Positions 12,111 to 23,400 of a stretch of DNA of 64,000 bases are shown piece by piece. A program made the position numbers and the translations under genes. The notes beneath the pieces are model-generated. The model saw nothing but the letters and a program-made list of their open reading frames with translations. It was not told the DNA's origin and did not search any database. Source of the DNA: Symbiodinium natans. Lineage: Eukaryota; Sar; Dinophyceae; Suessiales; Symbiodiniaceae. Where the stretch lies: the NCBI GenBank assembly GCA_905221605.1, contig CAJNDS010002412.1:2083929-2147928 (forward strand), in the 5' to 3' direction. Numbering within the stretch: position 1 is the stretch's first letter; every line of letters begins with the position of its first letter.

Positions 12111-12829
12111 GGTTTGTCAGGGTCTTCAGGGGGTTTTAGGGTTGTTTGGGCTTTCTGTTAGGGCTTTAGGGTTTTACTAGGGTTTCTAGGGTTGTCGTTA
12201 TTGTTTTTAGGGCTATGCTAGCGTTTTGAAACTGAAGCCCCCTCCCCCCTTGGGAGAGGGCTCCTCATTCGAGTTTTGTGAGAGGATTCGCCGAGCAACT
12301 GGCCTAGGGATCCATAGACAGATGCTGAAAGAAGGCAAATGGTCCGAGGCCACAAGTTTCCGACTAAACAGCTGCAGCTCAAAACCTCGACTCCCTAATC
12401 CTACGCGATCCCTCTTTCTGGTGTGCGCTCCGTCTCTCTCTCTCTCTCTCCATCCCTCCCTCCCTCCCTCCCTCTCCCTCTCTCGCCTTCTTTAGCTGGC
12501 TGGACCTACTGCTTCAGCACCTTGCCCCTATTTTTTCCCTTAATTCGGCTAGAGTCTGTATGTCCCTATCGTGGAAGAGGCTGTGCAACGGAGAAAGGAC
12601 CCTTTTGAACCTGGACCTAAAAGACATAAGCCCTGTGTCCTAAACCCTTAAACCCTGTCAGAATACAACCCAGAAGAGACGACATTCTTCAACATGGGGG
12701 GGTTAGGGTTTGGGGCCAGGATCAGGCTCCGGAAGCGTCGTGTTCAATCAGGCTCCGGGTTTTCTCAGTGTCCAGATCCTCCGGGTGACATGTGTCGAGG
12801 GGTTGTAGGGGGTTCGGCGGGCTTCTTTG

Positions 12830-12930
12830 AACCCCCAAACCCCAAACCCCAAACCCCAAACCCCAAACCCCAAACCCCAAACCCCAAACCCCAAACCCTA
12901 AACCCTAAACCCTAAACCCAAACCCTAAAC
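12830..12930 (-). repeat. CCCCAAA variant array
   Basis: About nine CCCCAAA units followed by CCCTAAA units. The array is homogeneous for the variant. Confidence 0.85.
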
Positions 12931-13268
12931 CCTAGGCCCTTTGGGATTCTCTAGGTTCGTGTAGGTTTTTGGCTTGTTGGGGGGGGGGGGGGGGGGGAGA
13001 GAGGAGTAGGGGGAGGGGGGGGGGGGGGGGGGGGGGGGGGAGGGGAGCGGGAGTTGAAGAGGTTGAGGGCTTAGGGTTTAGGGATTCAGGGTGGATTAGG
13101 GCTTCGGGTTCAGGAAGGGTTTAGGGTTTAGGGTTTAGGGTTTAGGGTTTAGGGTTTAGGGTTTAGGGTTTAGGGTTTAGAGTTTAGGGTTTAGGGTTAG
13201 GGCTAGGGTTTTGGGCGTTCAGGATTTGGGGTGCTCGGGGCTTGCTGTGGAAGATGTGGCACCTACAG

Positions 13269-13299
13269 GGGTTGAAGGAAGCAAAAGTGGCCGCAAGAT
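13269..13299 (+). CDS. Short exon-like island with a canonical donor
   Basis: The acceptor is CTACAG|G. The donor AT|GTGAGTAAG is a perfect consensus, followed at once by a telomere-like array. The reading frame (VEGSKSGRK) is open. Confidence 0.45.
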
Positions 13300-13857
13300 G
13301 TGAGTAAGACATAGTTTAAGGTTTAGGGTTTAGGGTTTAGGGTTTTAGGGTTAGGGTTTAGGGTTGAAAGAACCGTCAACTGTAGTCATTCGCAGACAGC
13401 ATATCATGAGAAAGCGATACGAATCGCGGGGGACATGCCAGAGCAGACATAGAAGACGTAAGAGCAACGACAATAGTAACAGTAGTTGCCCACATCATAA
13501 GACAAGGCCTACACCCTCAAGGGTAGGAAAGAATCCCGAATGACTCTTGTGCTGAATAAAAGTGAAGAAACGGGTTCTCCATATCCTGTTCCCTTTAAAG
13601 TCACATTCTCATACGAGGCCTTGAACAGCCCAAAGCCCTGAAGCCAAGATGTTAGAACTACACCCTAAGCCCTAACCCCCAAACCCCAAACCCCAAACCC
13701 CAAACCCTAAACCCTAAACCCACCCCTAAACCCTAACCCCTACCCCCTAACCCCTAACCCCTAAACCCTAAACCCTAACCTACTCATGAGCCCGCCTCCT
13801 CTGACTCGCTAGCAGCGGCAGCGACCGCCTTTTGCGCCGCCCGGGCCTCTTTGGCTT

Positions 13858-14440
13858 CAGGGTTTAGGGGTTAAGGCGTCAAGGGGTTAAGGCGTTAAGG
13901 GGTTAAGGGGTTAAGGGGTTTAGGGGTTTAGGGGTTAAGGGGTTTAGGGGTTTAGGGGTTAAGGGGTTAAGGTGTTAAGGGGTTAAGGGGTTGAGGTGTT
14001 AAGGGGTTAAGGGGTTAAGGGGTTCAGGGGTTCAGGGGTTAAGGGGTTAAGGGGTTTAGGGGTTAAGGGGTTAAGGGGTTAAGGGGTTAAGGGGTTTAGG
14101 GGTTAAGGGGTTAAGGGGTTAAGGGGTTAAGGTGTTAAGGGGTTAAGGGGTTCAGGGGTTCAGGGGTTCAGGGGTTAAGGGGTTAAGGGGTTTAGGGGTT
14201 AAGGGGTTAAGGGGTTAAGGGGTTAAGGGGTTTAGGGGTTAAGGGGTTAAGGGGTTAAGGGGTTAAGGGGTTAAGGGGTTAAGGGGTTTAGGGGTTTAGG
14301 GGTTTAGGGGTTTAGGGGTTTAGGGGTTTAGGGGTTTAGGGGTTTAGGGGTTTAGGGGTTTAGGGGTTTAGGGGGTAGGGGGTTAGGGGCTCTTAGGGGT
14401 TAGGGGTTTAGGGGTTAGGGTTTAGGGTTTAGGGTCTAGG
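13858..14440 (+). repeat. TTAAGGGG/TTTAGGGG variant array
   Basis: About 65 units of an 8 bp variant. TTAAGGGG dominates the first 400 bp and TTTAGGGG the last 100 bp, with blocks of TTCAGGGG. The repeating order of variants suggests larger duplicated blocks. Confidence 0.9.
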
Positions 14441-14449
14441 GTTTTTAGG

Positions 14450-15016
14450 TTTTTTTCGGGGTTTGCGGGGGGGGGGGGGGGGGGGGGGGGGTTGGGGTTT
14501 AGAGGTTTAGGGTTTAGGCTCACGTTGTTTTGCTCCCGAATAGCTGGCCGAACCGCAGGAAGGGCTTAGGGTTCAGGGTTCGGGGTTCGGGGTTCGGGGT
14601 TTAGGGTTTAGGGTTTAGGGTTTAGGGTTTAGGGTTTAGGGTTTAGGGTTTAGGGTTAGGGTTTACGGGTTCTGGGTTTAGTGTGTAGGGGCCGTGGAGG
14701 GTTTGGTGTTGAGGGGAGTGACTTGGAGAGAAACCCGGCAACCGTCTTTGCTTCACTAGGTTCAACTCTAAACCCTAAAAGAGGGCAGCAAAGATCACTT
14801 CTCGCAAACCCTACAACCTAAGTGGCCAGGGCCCCGTTTATATATATAGGCGCCCCAGGAGCCAGAAAGGGTAATTATAGGGCTCGGGCCTGAATTGAGG
14901 TCGACTCGGCGGACGCAAGGAGGGGTTTGGGGCCAGGGTTTATGGGTTCTGGGTTTAGGGTTTAGGGCTAGGGTTCTCCGGCTGTAGGGTTTAGGGTAGG
15001 CCTGCCTCGAACACTG

Positions 15017-15075
<59 letters not shown>

Positions 15076-15420
15076 GCGGACCTAATCCCCGCCCCGAGTA
15101 TTAACCCCCCCCCCCCTACCCCGTCATGTTCAACGCCCCCGCGAAAGTTCCATGAGAGTGTATGGGGAAGGGATTACTCCTATACACTACAGAGAGGCTG
15201 AATGAGTATCAAGATCATCCCCGAACTATGCCGGGCCCAGCATTACTGACACCCCCTTTTTGCAACTGGGCTTGAGGACTAGCCATTACTGACACCCTAA
15301 ACCCTAAACCCTGCCTCTCCACGGCAAGCCCTAAGCCCTAAACGCTACACAACCCTGAACCCCCCCCAAGTCCCAAGCCCCTGCCCCTTTCAGCAAGGTG
15401 CCTTTGCTTCGGGCGAAGGG
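14450..15420. other. Telomere-like arrays, ATC run, unique DNA
   Basis: PolyG at 14467-14490, TTTAGGG at 14596-14656, an (ATC) run at 15017-15075 and polyC at 15105-15117. No gene. Confidence 0.6.
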
Positions 15421-15915
15421 ATGTGCGATGGTGAGAGGCGATGGTGCCTCGAAGACGTCGGCTTTTCAGTGTTCGGGGCTCTTCAATATACACTTCTCGG
15501 GCTTCAAAGCTCAGAGACTCTTAGCGCTGAACCGCCCACACAAGTAGGCTGCTCCGTAAGATTCCTCGAAAGCTTGGCCCCCCGTACAACTCAGCAAGTC
15601 CTCCGAAAACCTCCACGGGTTACTCTTTTGGAGTTCGCTACTCTTGTGATTCATTGTGATTCTGAAGGAGCTCCAAACCCAAAAGCGGCCAGAGGGTACC
15701 AGTGGCCCGCCAGCCCCGGAAGCCCCTAAACCGGAGGACCACACTCCCTAGCTCCTGAATCATGAGCGACGCTGGAAGCTGTGGCGACTTCCCTGTCGTA
15801 GCCAAGGCACAAGACAGGTTGATTTTTGATCTGCCGGCCATGCTTCGTGAAGGTCACGCCCCCCCATCCAACAAAAACTTCCCTGAACCCCCCAAAGCCC
15901 TCAAAAACCATCCCC

Positions 15916-16006
15916 TGGGATGTTCCCCCTGATACTACCAGTCCTTACCTACGGATTCCTACTCTAATCTCTATGAAGGACTGTTAGTCCAAGGGGGAAC
16001 ATCCCA
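15916..16006. mobile_element. MITE-like element, copy 3
   Basis: 91 bp with perfect 15 bp ends TGGGATGTTCCCCCT / AGGGGGAACATCCCA. The interior has ACTACCAGTCCTTA and a paired AAGGACTG. Confidence 0.7.
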
Positions 16007-16489
16007 ACCCATCACTTTCTCTAGCCTTTTGGCTTCCATTAAGGTTCCCAATCATACAAAGTTTCGGGGAACCCAGGAAGGAACCAGACTTCAGCTGCAC
16101 AACCAAGACCCTACCCCTAAACCCATAAACCCTAGCCCTAAACCCTAAACCCCAAACCCTAAACCCCAAACCCTAAACCCTAAACCCCAGACCCTAAACC
16201 CTAAACCCTTCACCGGAAAACTCCCCCGACCCACCTCCTGGGCGGGAGGCGCTCGCGCAGCTCGGTCAGCTCTGCCTCAGGACGCCCTAAACCCTAAACC
16301 CTAAACCATAAACCCCTAACCCTAAACCCTAAACCCTAAACCCTTAAGGGTGTCAGGGGTTGATGATTTCAGATTTAAGGTTTCCCGAGGCCGTCGGGGA
16401 GCTTCGTTAAGCCTCTCTTGGCCACCCGGCCGGCTGCTTGAGGGTTTTCGGCCTAACTGGGGTTGGCATAACGATGCTAATTGATATGA

Positions 16490-16490
16490 G

Positions 16491-16527
<37 letters not shown>

Positions 16528-16660
16528 TATATTCTCATATTGTTTATGTATTTACTGTATTGTACATATGTATACATATAGACAGTTTGTGTGTACGTAG
16601 TTACATTTGCAGTTCTGTCATATCAGTCAGCGTCAAATACTTCTCATGGGAACAAATACG
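16490..16660. repeat. AT-rich segment with a TA run
   Basis: (TA) at 16495-16521 followed by ATATGTATACATATAGACAG-type sequence. No gene. Confidence 0.6.
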
Positions 16661-17006
16661 TGTGATTGTATACGGGGTCCGGGGTTTGGGGATTTCGGGG
16701 CCTAACCCTCTGCATCGCAGACAGGCCAGGCTATGTGCTGTTGTTGGTTGGCACCCTTAGGCTGTCCGACGTAGCTATGGCGTTTCGGGCTGCAGGGTTT
16801 TAGGGCTTTAAAGCTTTAGGGCTCAAGCTTTAGCTATAAACCCTAAACCCTAAACCCTAAACCCTAAACCCTTTGGGGCTTTTGGGGCTTTTGGGGCTTT
16901 GGGGCTTTTGGGGCTTTAGGGAGGAGAAATCCCTTCTGGAGACGTATGCGCTGCAAGCCACCGAAGCATGGCCTTCATGTACCTAAACCCTGAAACCTAC
17001 TCTACA

Positions 17007-17100
17007 GGGTTTAGAGTTTAGGGTGTAGGGTTTAGGGTTTAGGGTTTAGGGTTTAGGGTTTAGGGTTTAGGGTTTAGGGTTTAGGGTTTAGGGTTTAGGG
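17007..17100 (+). repeat. TTTAGGG array
   Basis: About 13 units, nearly pure. Confidence 0.85.
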
Positions 17101-17299
17101 CGTGCCAAACGGGAGCGCGCTTTGGGAGCGCGCGGTCGTCTGCAGACCTACCCACCCCAAGACCGCCCACTTTCAACTCTCAAGGAGTTAAGACCTTTCA
17201 TTTTTTTTACAAAGCATCACATGAGTCAGCACCCACACCCTTTTTGGGGATTTCCAAAAGGTGCGTGGACCAGGCGCAAGGCTGCAGCAGAAACGAGGC

Positions 17300-17720
17300 A
17301 GGGTCCGTGAAGACAGCTTGGGTTGGGGCGAAGGGGCTATGAAGGGATGGGCCAGGAACAGATACAGGCAGCGAGGCTTGGTTGGCGCTCAGGGGTTCAG
17401 CCAGGAAGAACACACAGTGAACAGCTTGGGTTGGGCGCCACGGAAACAGGGCTGGTGTGGCGGATAGCTTGGCTTGGCGCGAAGGGGGTAAGGTGGGGTG
17501 CCGAACCAGGGTCTGGACCAGGCAGCAAACCGAAGCGAGGCAGGACAAACTGGTGCGCGGACAGCTTGGCTTGGCGCAAGGGGGTAAGATGACCCGGCCA
17601 GAGGCCAGGGCCAGGGCCAAGGGCGCAAGTGGATTAGGCATTGGGAGGACAGCTTTGGGTTGGCGCGAAGGGGCTATGGGCCAGGAACAGACAAAGGCAA
17701 GGCCAGAGCAAGGCTAAGCC
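17300..17720 (+). repeat. Diverged minisatellite
   Basis: The motif ACAGCTTGGGTTGGCGCGAAG recurs near 17313, 17421, 17463, 17562 and 17649 with CCAGGAACAG and GGCAGCGAGGC between. It keeps several frames open on both strands, so these frames are not called as genes. Confidence 0.6.
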
Positions 17721-17888
17721 AGCCTGGAGGCCAGCTCGGTCGCCCGCCTGGGGCTCCCTCGCAGGGTCTCACTGAGCGCTCGACCAGCGCCCGCCTACCC
17801 CAAAAGACAAGAGAGTGGGGTGGCGGGCGGGTTTAGGGTTTAGGGTTTAGGGTTCCCTAAACCCTAAAGCCTAAAACCCTTGGACCTC

Positions 17889-17945
17889 TTAGCCCCCTGC
17901 CTCCATGTAGGTCCAGAAGCGACTCTGCTGGCTCACTAGCCAAGC
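17889..17945 (-). CDS. Channel exon 22: last exon with stop
   Basis: The 57 bp exon encodes AWLVSQQSRFWTYMEAGG followed by TAA. The acceptor is CGTCAG|G. It joins exon 21 in phase 0 and ends the protein. Confidence 0.85.
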   Translation of the reverse strand, partial: AWLVSQQSRFWTYMEAGG

Positions 17946-20410
17946 CTGACGACCCATGCAGGTTTTGGGTTTAGGTTTTAGGGTTTAGGGTTTAGGGTTT
18001 AGGGCGTAGGGTTTAGGGGTCTGGGGTGGAGGGCGTTGGGTGAAGGGTGTAGGCTTTCAGGGGGGGGTTTAAGGTGGAGTACCGGGTGGTGAGCATTGCA
18101 AGGCTCATGGGCCGTTCTCTCCATCAGCGATACTAGCTACAGTTAACCCAGGACTCTGACTGCAATAAACCCTAAACCCCAAACCCTAAGCCCTAAACCC
18201 TAAACCCTAAACCCTAAACCCCCTTAAACCCTCAACCCTGTGTCCCGGCACTAGCGCATGTATGCCTGCAAGCTCGCAAAGCTTGCGCTAAGGCACAAGA
18301 ACTTTCCTGTATGGATTGCAATCGTGAAATCAATCCCAGGGTTTGAGGTGCATTTTCCTTGTAAACCGAAGATGCGCAGGATCGCGGTACAAGGTACATG
18401 ACCCCAATTTGGGCGGTTCAATTGGTTGCCGAGGTTAGTTGGGGTTCTGTCTTGCCCTCAGCCCTAAACCCTAAGCCCGAAAGGGCGAAAGCCTAAACCC
18501 TAAACCCTAAACCCTCAACCCTAAACCCTACCCCAAAGCCTAAACCCTAGACGGACCTGGTCCCGCATCACGCGCACCACGTCCATCGATCTGGCCTCGC
18601 GCCAGCAGGGAAAGTAGTCGTGCTGACGTGTTGCAGCGTAGCTTCGCTTCGGTGGACCCTCAACCCTAAACTCTTGTTTTGCCAAAGCCCCAAACCCCGT
18701 TGGCAGAAGGCTTGCGAAAGTTCTCGCCCTAAACCTTACACCCTCAACCCTAAGGCTAAGGGCGTGGGATCTGGGGCGTAGGGTCTCGGATAAGCTACAA
18801 GTCCAGGCTCAGGCTTTGACCAAAGTTCTGGGACCAGGCTGTCGCATGGCGCCCCCACTCACACTCGTTTCCGGTCGCTAAACCCTCTTTGAATCAAGAC
18901 CTCGCTGACGTGCCCGGAATTCACTTTTTCCATAAGCCCGAAACCCTAAACCGTCAACCCTAAACCCGAAAAAACCCGAAAGCCGAAAAACCCTAACTTC
19001 TGCAAATTGCATACGAAGGCTGTCTGGCGTGAGGCCTGACCCCGAAGCCGCAGGCAACCCATGAGGAACTCGTTGAGTTCCACAGCTCCCCCTTGGAGAT
19101 GCGAGATTGGGATGGCAGGCTTGAGGGTTGAGGGTTTCGGGTTTAGGGGTTAGGGCTGGTCTCGGGTTTAGGGTTTAGGGTTCAGGGTGTAGGGGTTTAC
19201 GTTTCTGAACCCGAAACCTGAATCCCTAAACCCTAAACCCTATACCCTAAACCCTGGCCTTACACCCTGAACCCCAATTTCCAGTGCATCTGCCCAACCT
19301 TCGGTGGGCTCTGTCTGACATGTCTGGGCCAACTATGTGGAGGCCCGAACACATGAGGCTTCGGGTTTTGGGGCCTTACCTTAGGCCACATGAGGGTTGA
19401 GGGTTTAGGGTTTAGTAGGGTTTAGGGTTTTGGGTTTTGGGTTTAGGGGGCTTAGGGTTTAGGGGTGTAGGGTTTAGAGGTTAGGGGTTGGGGGCTCAGG
19501 GCCATAATTCAGGCTTCGGGGTGTTGGGCTTTATGGCTACCTATAGTATTACCTTTATGGCCCCCTTGCAATTATGCTATAAACCATCCTCCCCCCCCCC
19601 CCCCCCCCGAAAAAAAAAACAAAACAATGATATATATATATATATATATATAATTTTCCAATTATTCAAGCCCCTATAGTAGCCCTAAACCCTAAACCCG
19701 AAACCCTAAACCCTAAAATCTCTAAACCCTAAACCCTAAACCCTAATCCACCAAACAAATGTTAAAGACAAGGAAGACCTGGGACCCCGCACCAGCATCC
19801 GAGTCTAGCAGCTTGAAGAAGGACCAAGCCTTACCGGCGCAATCTTGGGTTTAGGGTTTAGGGTTTAGGGTTTAGGGTTTAGGGTTTAGGGTTTAGGGTT
19901 TAGGGTTTAGGGTTTAGGGTTTAGGGTTTAGGGTTTAGGGTTTAGGGTTTAGGGTTTAGGGTTTAGGGTGGTTTAAGATTTAAGGGTTTTAGGGCTTTAG
20001 GGTTTAGGGTTTTTGGTTCAGTGCTTCACCAGGACCCTCTTGGGGTCCCCTTGTTGTTGTCTGGGAGCTCCTTGTGTGGGACGGCGTCCCCTTTCCGGGG
20101 GGGCATGGTTTGGGACAGCAATGAGCTCCCAAAACCTCGACCTAGAAGGCCCAAATTAGGGTTTAGGGGTGGTGGGGTTTAGGGTTTAGGGTTTCGGGTT
20201 CAGGGTTTAGGGTTTGGGGTTTAGGGTTTAGGGTTTAGGGGTCAGGGAAGCCCCCCCTCGAGCGCAGCCGCAGGCACGTCCCACACGTCTAGGCCGATCG
20301 ACTCGAAGTAGGTCTGCACTTCCGCAGAGTTCACCTGATCCTCCAGCATCCTCCGCAATCGCAGGGGTTTAGGGTTTAGGGTTTAGGGTTTAGGGTTTAG
20401 GGTTTAGGGT

Positions 20411-20449
<39 letters not shown>

Positions 20450-23400
20450 GGTTCAGGCGGGGCTGGAGTGGGTGCTGGAGAGATGCGGCGAAGAGAAAAA
20501 CAAACCCTAAACCCTAAACCCTAAACCCTAAGGCGTGTGATCGTGATAACACAGCATCGGGGCTTAAATTTGCGTTGAGAGCTTGGGGCTTAACGGGCTT
20601 TAAATTTCAGGGTCTTGGGTTTTCTCCCAGAAGTGTTCCCGAGGGCTGGCAGACGTGCAGGGCTTTGGACCTGGGTTCTCTTTTGTCTTGGTAGCCGAAT
20701 AACTTGTTTGGGTTGGTTGCTGTATAAGGTAACCTGGAACCCAAAACCCTAAACCCTAAAAAGGGTACCACGGGGCTACAAGTTGTCTTGTATGCATCCA
20801 GGGCTCTTGTAGGTAATCACACCCGTCTCCTCGATGTCAATAGCGCGAAACCTCACCGTGGGATCGCCATGATGTCTTCAGCGTTAAAGCCCCCCTTTCC
20901 ACTCTTCAACCCCGAAACCCCTAACCCCCTAAACCTCAAAACCCTGAGCCACCCATGAGCCAGAAGTCCTGAACCCGGGATTTCTACGCACACACGCACG
21001 CACACGCACGCGCACACGCACACGCACATGCACATGCACATGCGCACACACACACACATACACACCCCACGCCCGAAAACTTCAACGCTCCCTCTGGTTT
21101 AGGCCTTCATTTTGGCTTTACCACCTGCCTAGCTATTACTCAGGAGGTTTTTGGCGCCCGCCCAGCCGCGCAAGAACTCTAAGTGACGAAAGCCTCACAG
21201 ATAGCATACAGGAGTGCCCTAAAGCGCCTAGACTCAACACTTCGAGCTGAATGGCAAGTTGGTGATTTTCTCGATGTTCGCCTGCTTCTCAGCCTGTGGG
21301 CGGCCAAGATATCTGGGCAAATGTGAATAGTACTCAACGATATAAATATTCATACATATAGTCATATTCATCTAAACTCTGATCTTACATTTCATGTTAT
21401 TAACCTGGTCCTCCACACAGACATGTACAAGAGTACATAAAAATCAACGCATACACTCGCATATGTATACATAACTATATCTATATACACACAACATGCC
21501 AAGTAAATATGACATGTGAACTAGTAGCAAAATACATATATACATCTATACATATATACGTATGTATACGTTAAAATATATACACATATATGTGTGTGTG
21601 CATGTACTACAAACGTACAGTACGTACCCTCAACCCCTGAACCAAGGCAGGCGTGGCAAAATGCAATTGCTGAGGCTTCGCTTGCCCCCGAGAGGCATGT
21701 GGCACTTGGGTTTAGGGTTTAGGGTTTAGGGTTTAGGGTTTAGGGTTTAGGGTTTAGGGTTTAGGGTTTAAGGTTTTCGGCCGCCTGTATTGACTGAAGA
21801 ACCAGGGTCTGATCGTTCTGGGCGCTGTCGATTGCACTCCTGGGCGTTGTGGGGAAGACTCCAGGGCGGGCGGAGGAGACCAGCCAACCGACATCGCCTG
21901 GAACGCTCCAAGGCCCGAAGCCCTAAACCATGAACCCTTGTGACCCCAAACCCTAAACCCTACGCCCCAAGCCCTAACCTAAACCCTGGTATGATTTTAG
22001 GGTTCAAGCCCTCGGCCCTCAAAGGTCCAAGAATGAACACAACAGATCATCATAAGGTGCCCAGGTGCTGGCAGAAAACACCCGTGACGACCTGGGCGTT
22101 TTTTTCCCCAACAGTTCACGAAGACAACCATCTCCACATAGCTTTTGGTCAGCAGAAGTGCAAGCAACATTAAAACCGACGGGGGAGAAGCAGGCCTACG
22201 AACCCCAGGGAAAGGGGAAGGGAGGCATGCTTCAGCTACTCCCAGTCAGTCATGACGACCTGTGCCGTCGAACGCAAATGCCCCAAAACAACAGAAACCA
22301 TAATAATCATACTAATGACAATAAGAAGAAGAATCACAACAATAATGAAGGGAGAACCCTTCCTCAAGCACTCAGTGACACAGCAGGGGTGCGATAAGAC
22401 TGAAAGCTGGGCGCCCTCTGTCTCTAGCTCCTTCTTCTTCTGCACCCCCTGTGGAGGCCCCGAGAGAGGGCCCCTGCCTCCCTCACCATCTACCGGTTTG
22501 GGGTTTAGGGTTTAGGGTTTAGGGTTTAGGGTTTAGGGTTTAGGGTTTAGGGTTTAGGGTTTAGGGTTTAGGGTTTAGGGTTTGCCAGGCGAGTGACACG
22601 TGGGCTCCCTGAGGCTATGTGCACGACCACTGCTTTTGGGCTCAGGACTTAGGGGATTTGGGTTTAGGGTTCAGGGGTTTAGTAGGGTTTCCATTTTGAG
22701 CGAAGAGGGTCCCAACAGGGCGACCCTGTTTGCGTTCGTGACCGAGTCACCCCTCAAACCCTCTTTTTCAACCCAGGCTCCTCTCCTGTCAGCTGACCCC
22801 TAAACCCTAACCCCTACTGTAAACCTTAAACCCACCAACTTTCGGTCTCAGGGTTCAGGCCCTTATTACCGCAAACCCCCACATCACAGTATTCTGCAGC
22901 GACTGACCTAAGACGAGCGCCCCTGGCGCTGCCACTCTTCGGTCGAGCGCTTCAATCTCACATTTTGTAGCCTTTCTTGCCCGGGTCCCGTTTCTGTCCA
23001 CGATCTCCTGCTTGTATTTTGCCTCCCCGAATCGCACCCTAAACCCTAAACCCTAAACCCTAAACCCTAAACCCTACAAGCTGAGCAGGCCTGGAATCAG
23101 TCTCGCTTCAGGACCCCGTCCCGCGATTCTCGTTACATCCAGTTGGGCGGACACCGGCTAGGAGCCAACTCTAACCAAAAATGTACCCTCATGTGCTTAA
23201 TATTATGATGGATCTTGGCTGGAAATGAATGAGTCCTCTTCCCCTGTGTCGGCCAAGCTGCGTTGAGGACGGCAAAGTACCTCCAGTGGCTCGCTTGGGC
23301 ATTTAGGCTTAGGGTTTCAGGGTTTAGGGTTTGGGGTTTAGGATTTAGGGTTTAGGGTTTAGGCTTCGGGTTTGGGGTTTGGGGTTTAGGGTCCCAACGA

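Noticed and set aside
14795-15073. Frame starting with a run of methionines
   Set aside because: It is the translation of an ATC trinucleotide repeat.
17207-17641. 144-codon minus frame over the 17.3-17.7 kb minisatellite
   Set aside because: Competing frames on both strands are equally open and the sequence is a diverged tandem repeat.
22855-23037. Minus-strand open frame with WGFAVI as the missing S6 exon
   Set aside because: Its phase and splice sites do not fit; the 19 bp exon at 23262-23280 (YFAVLN) joins perfectly.
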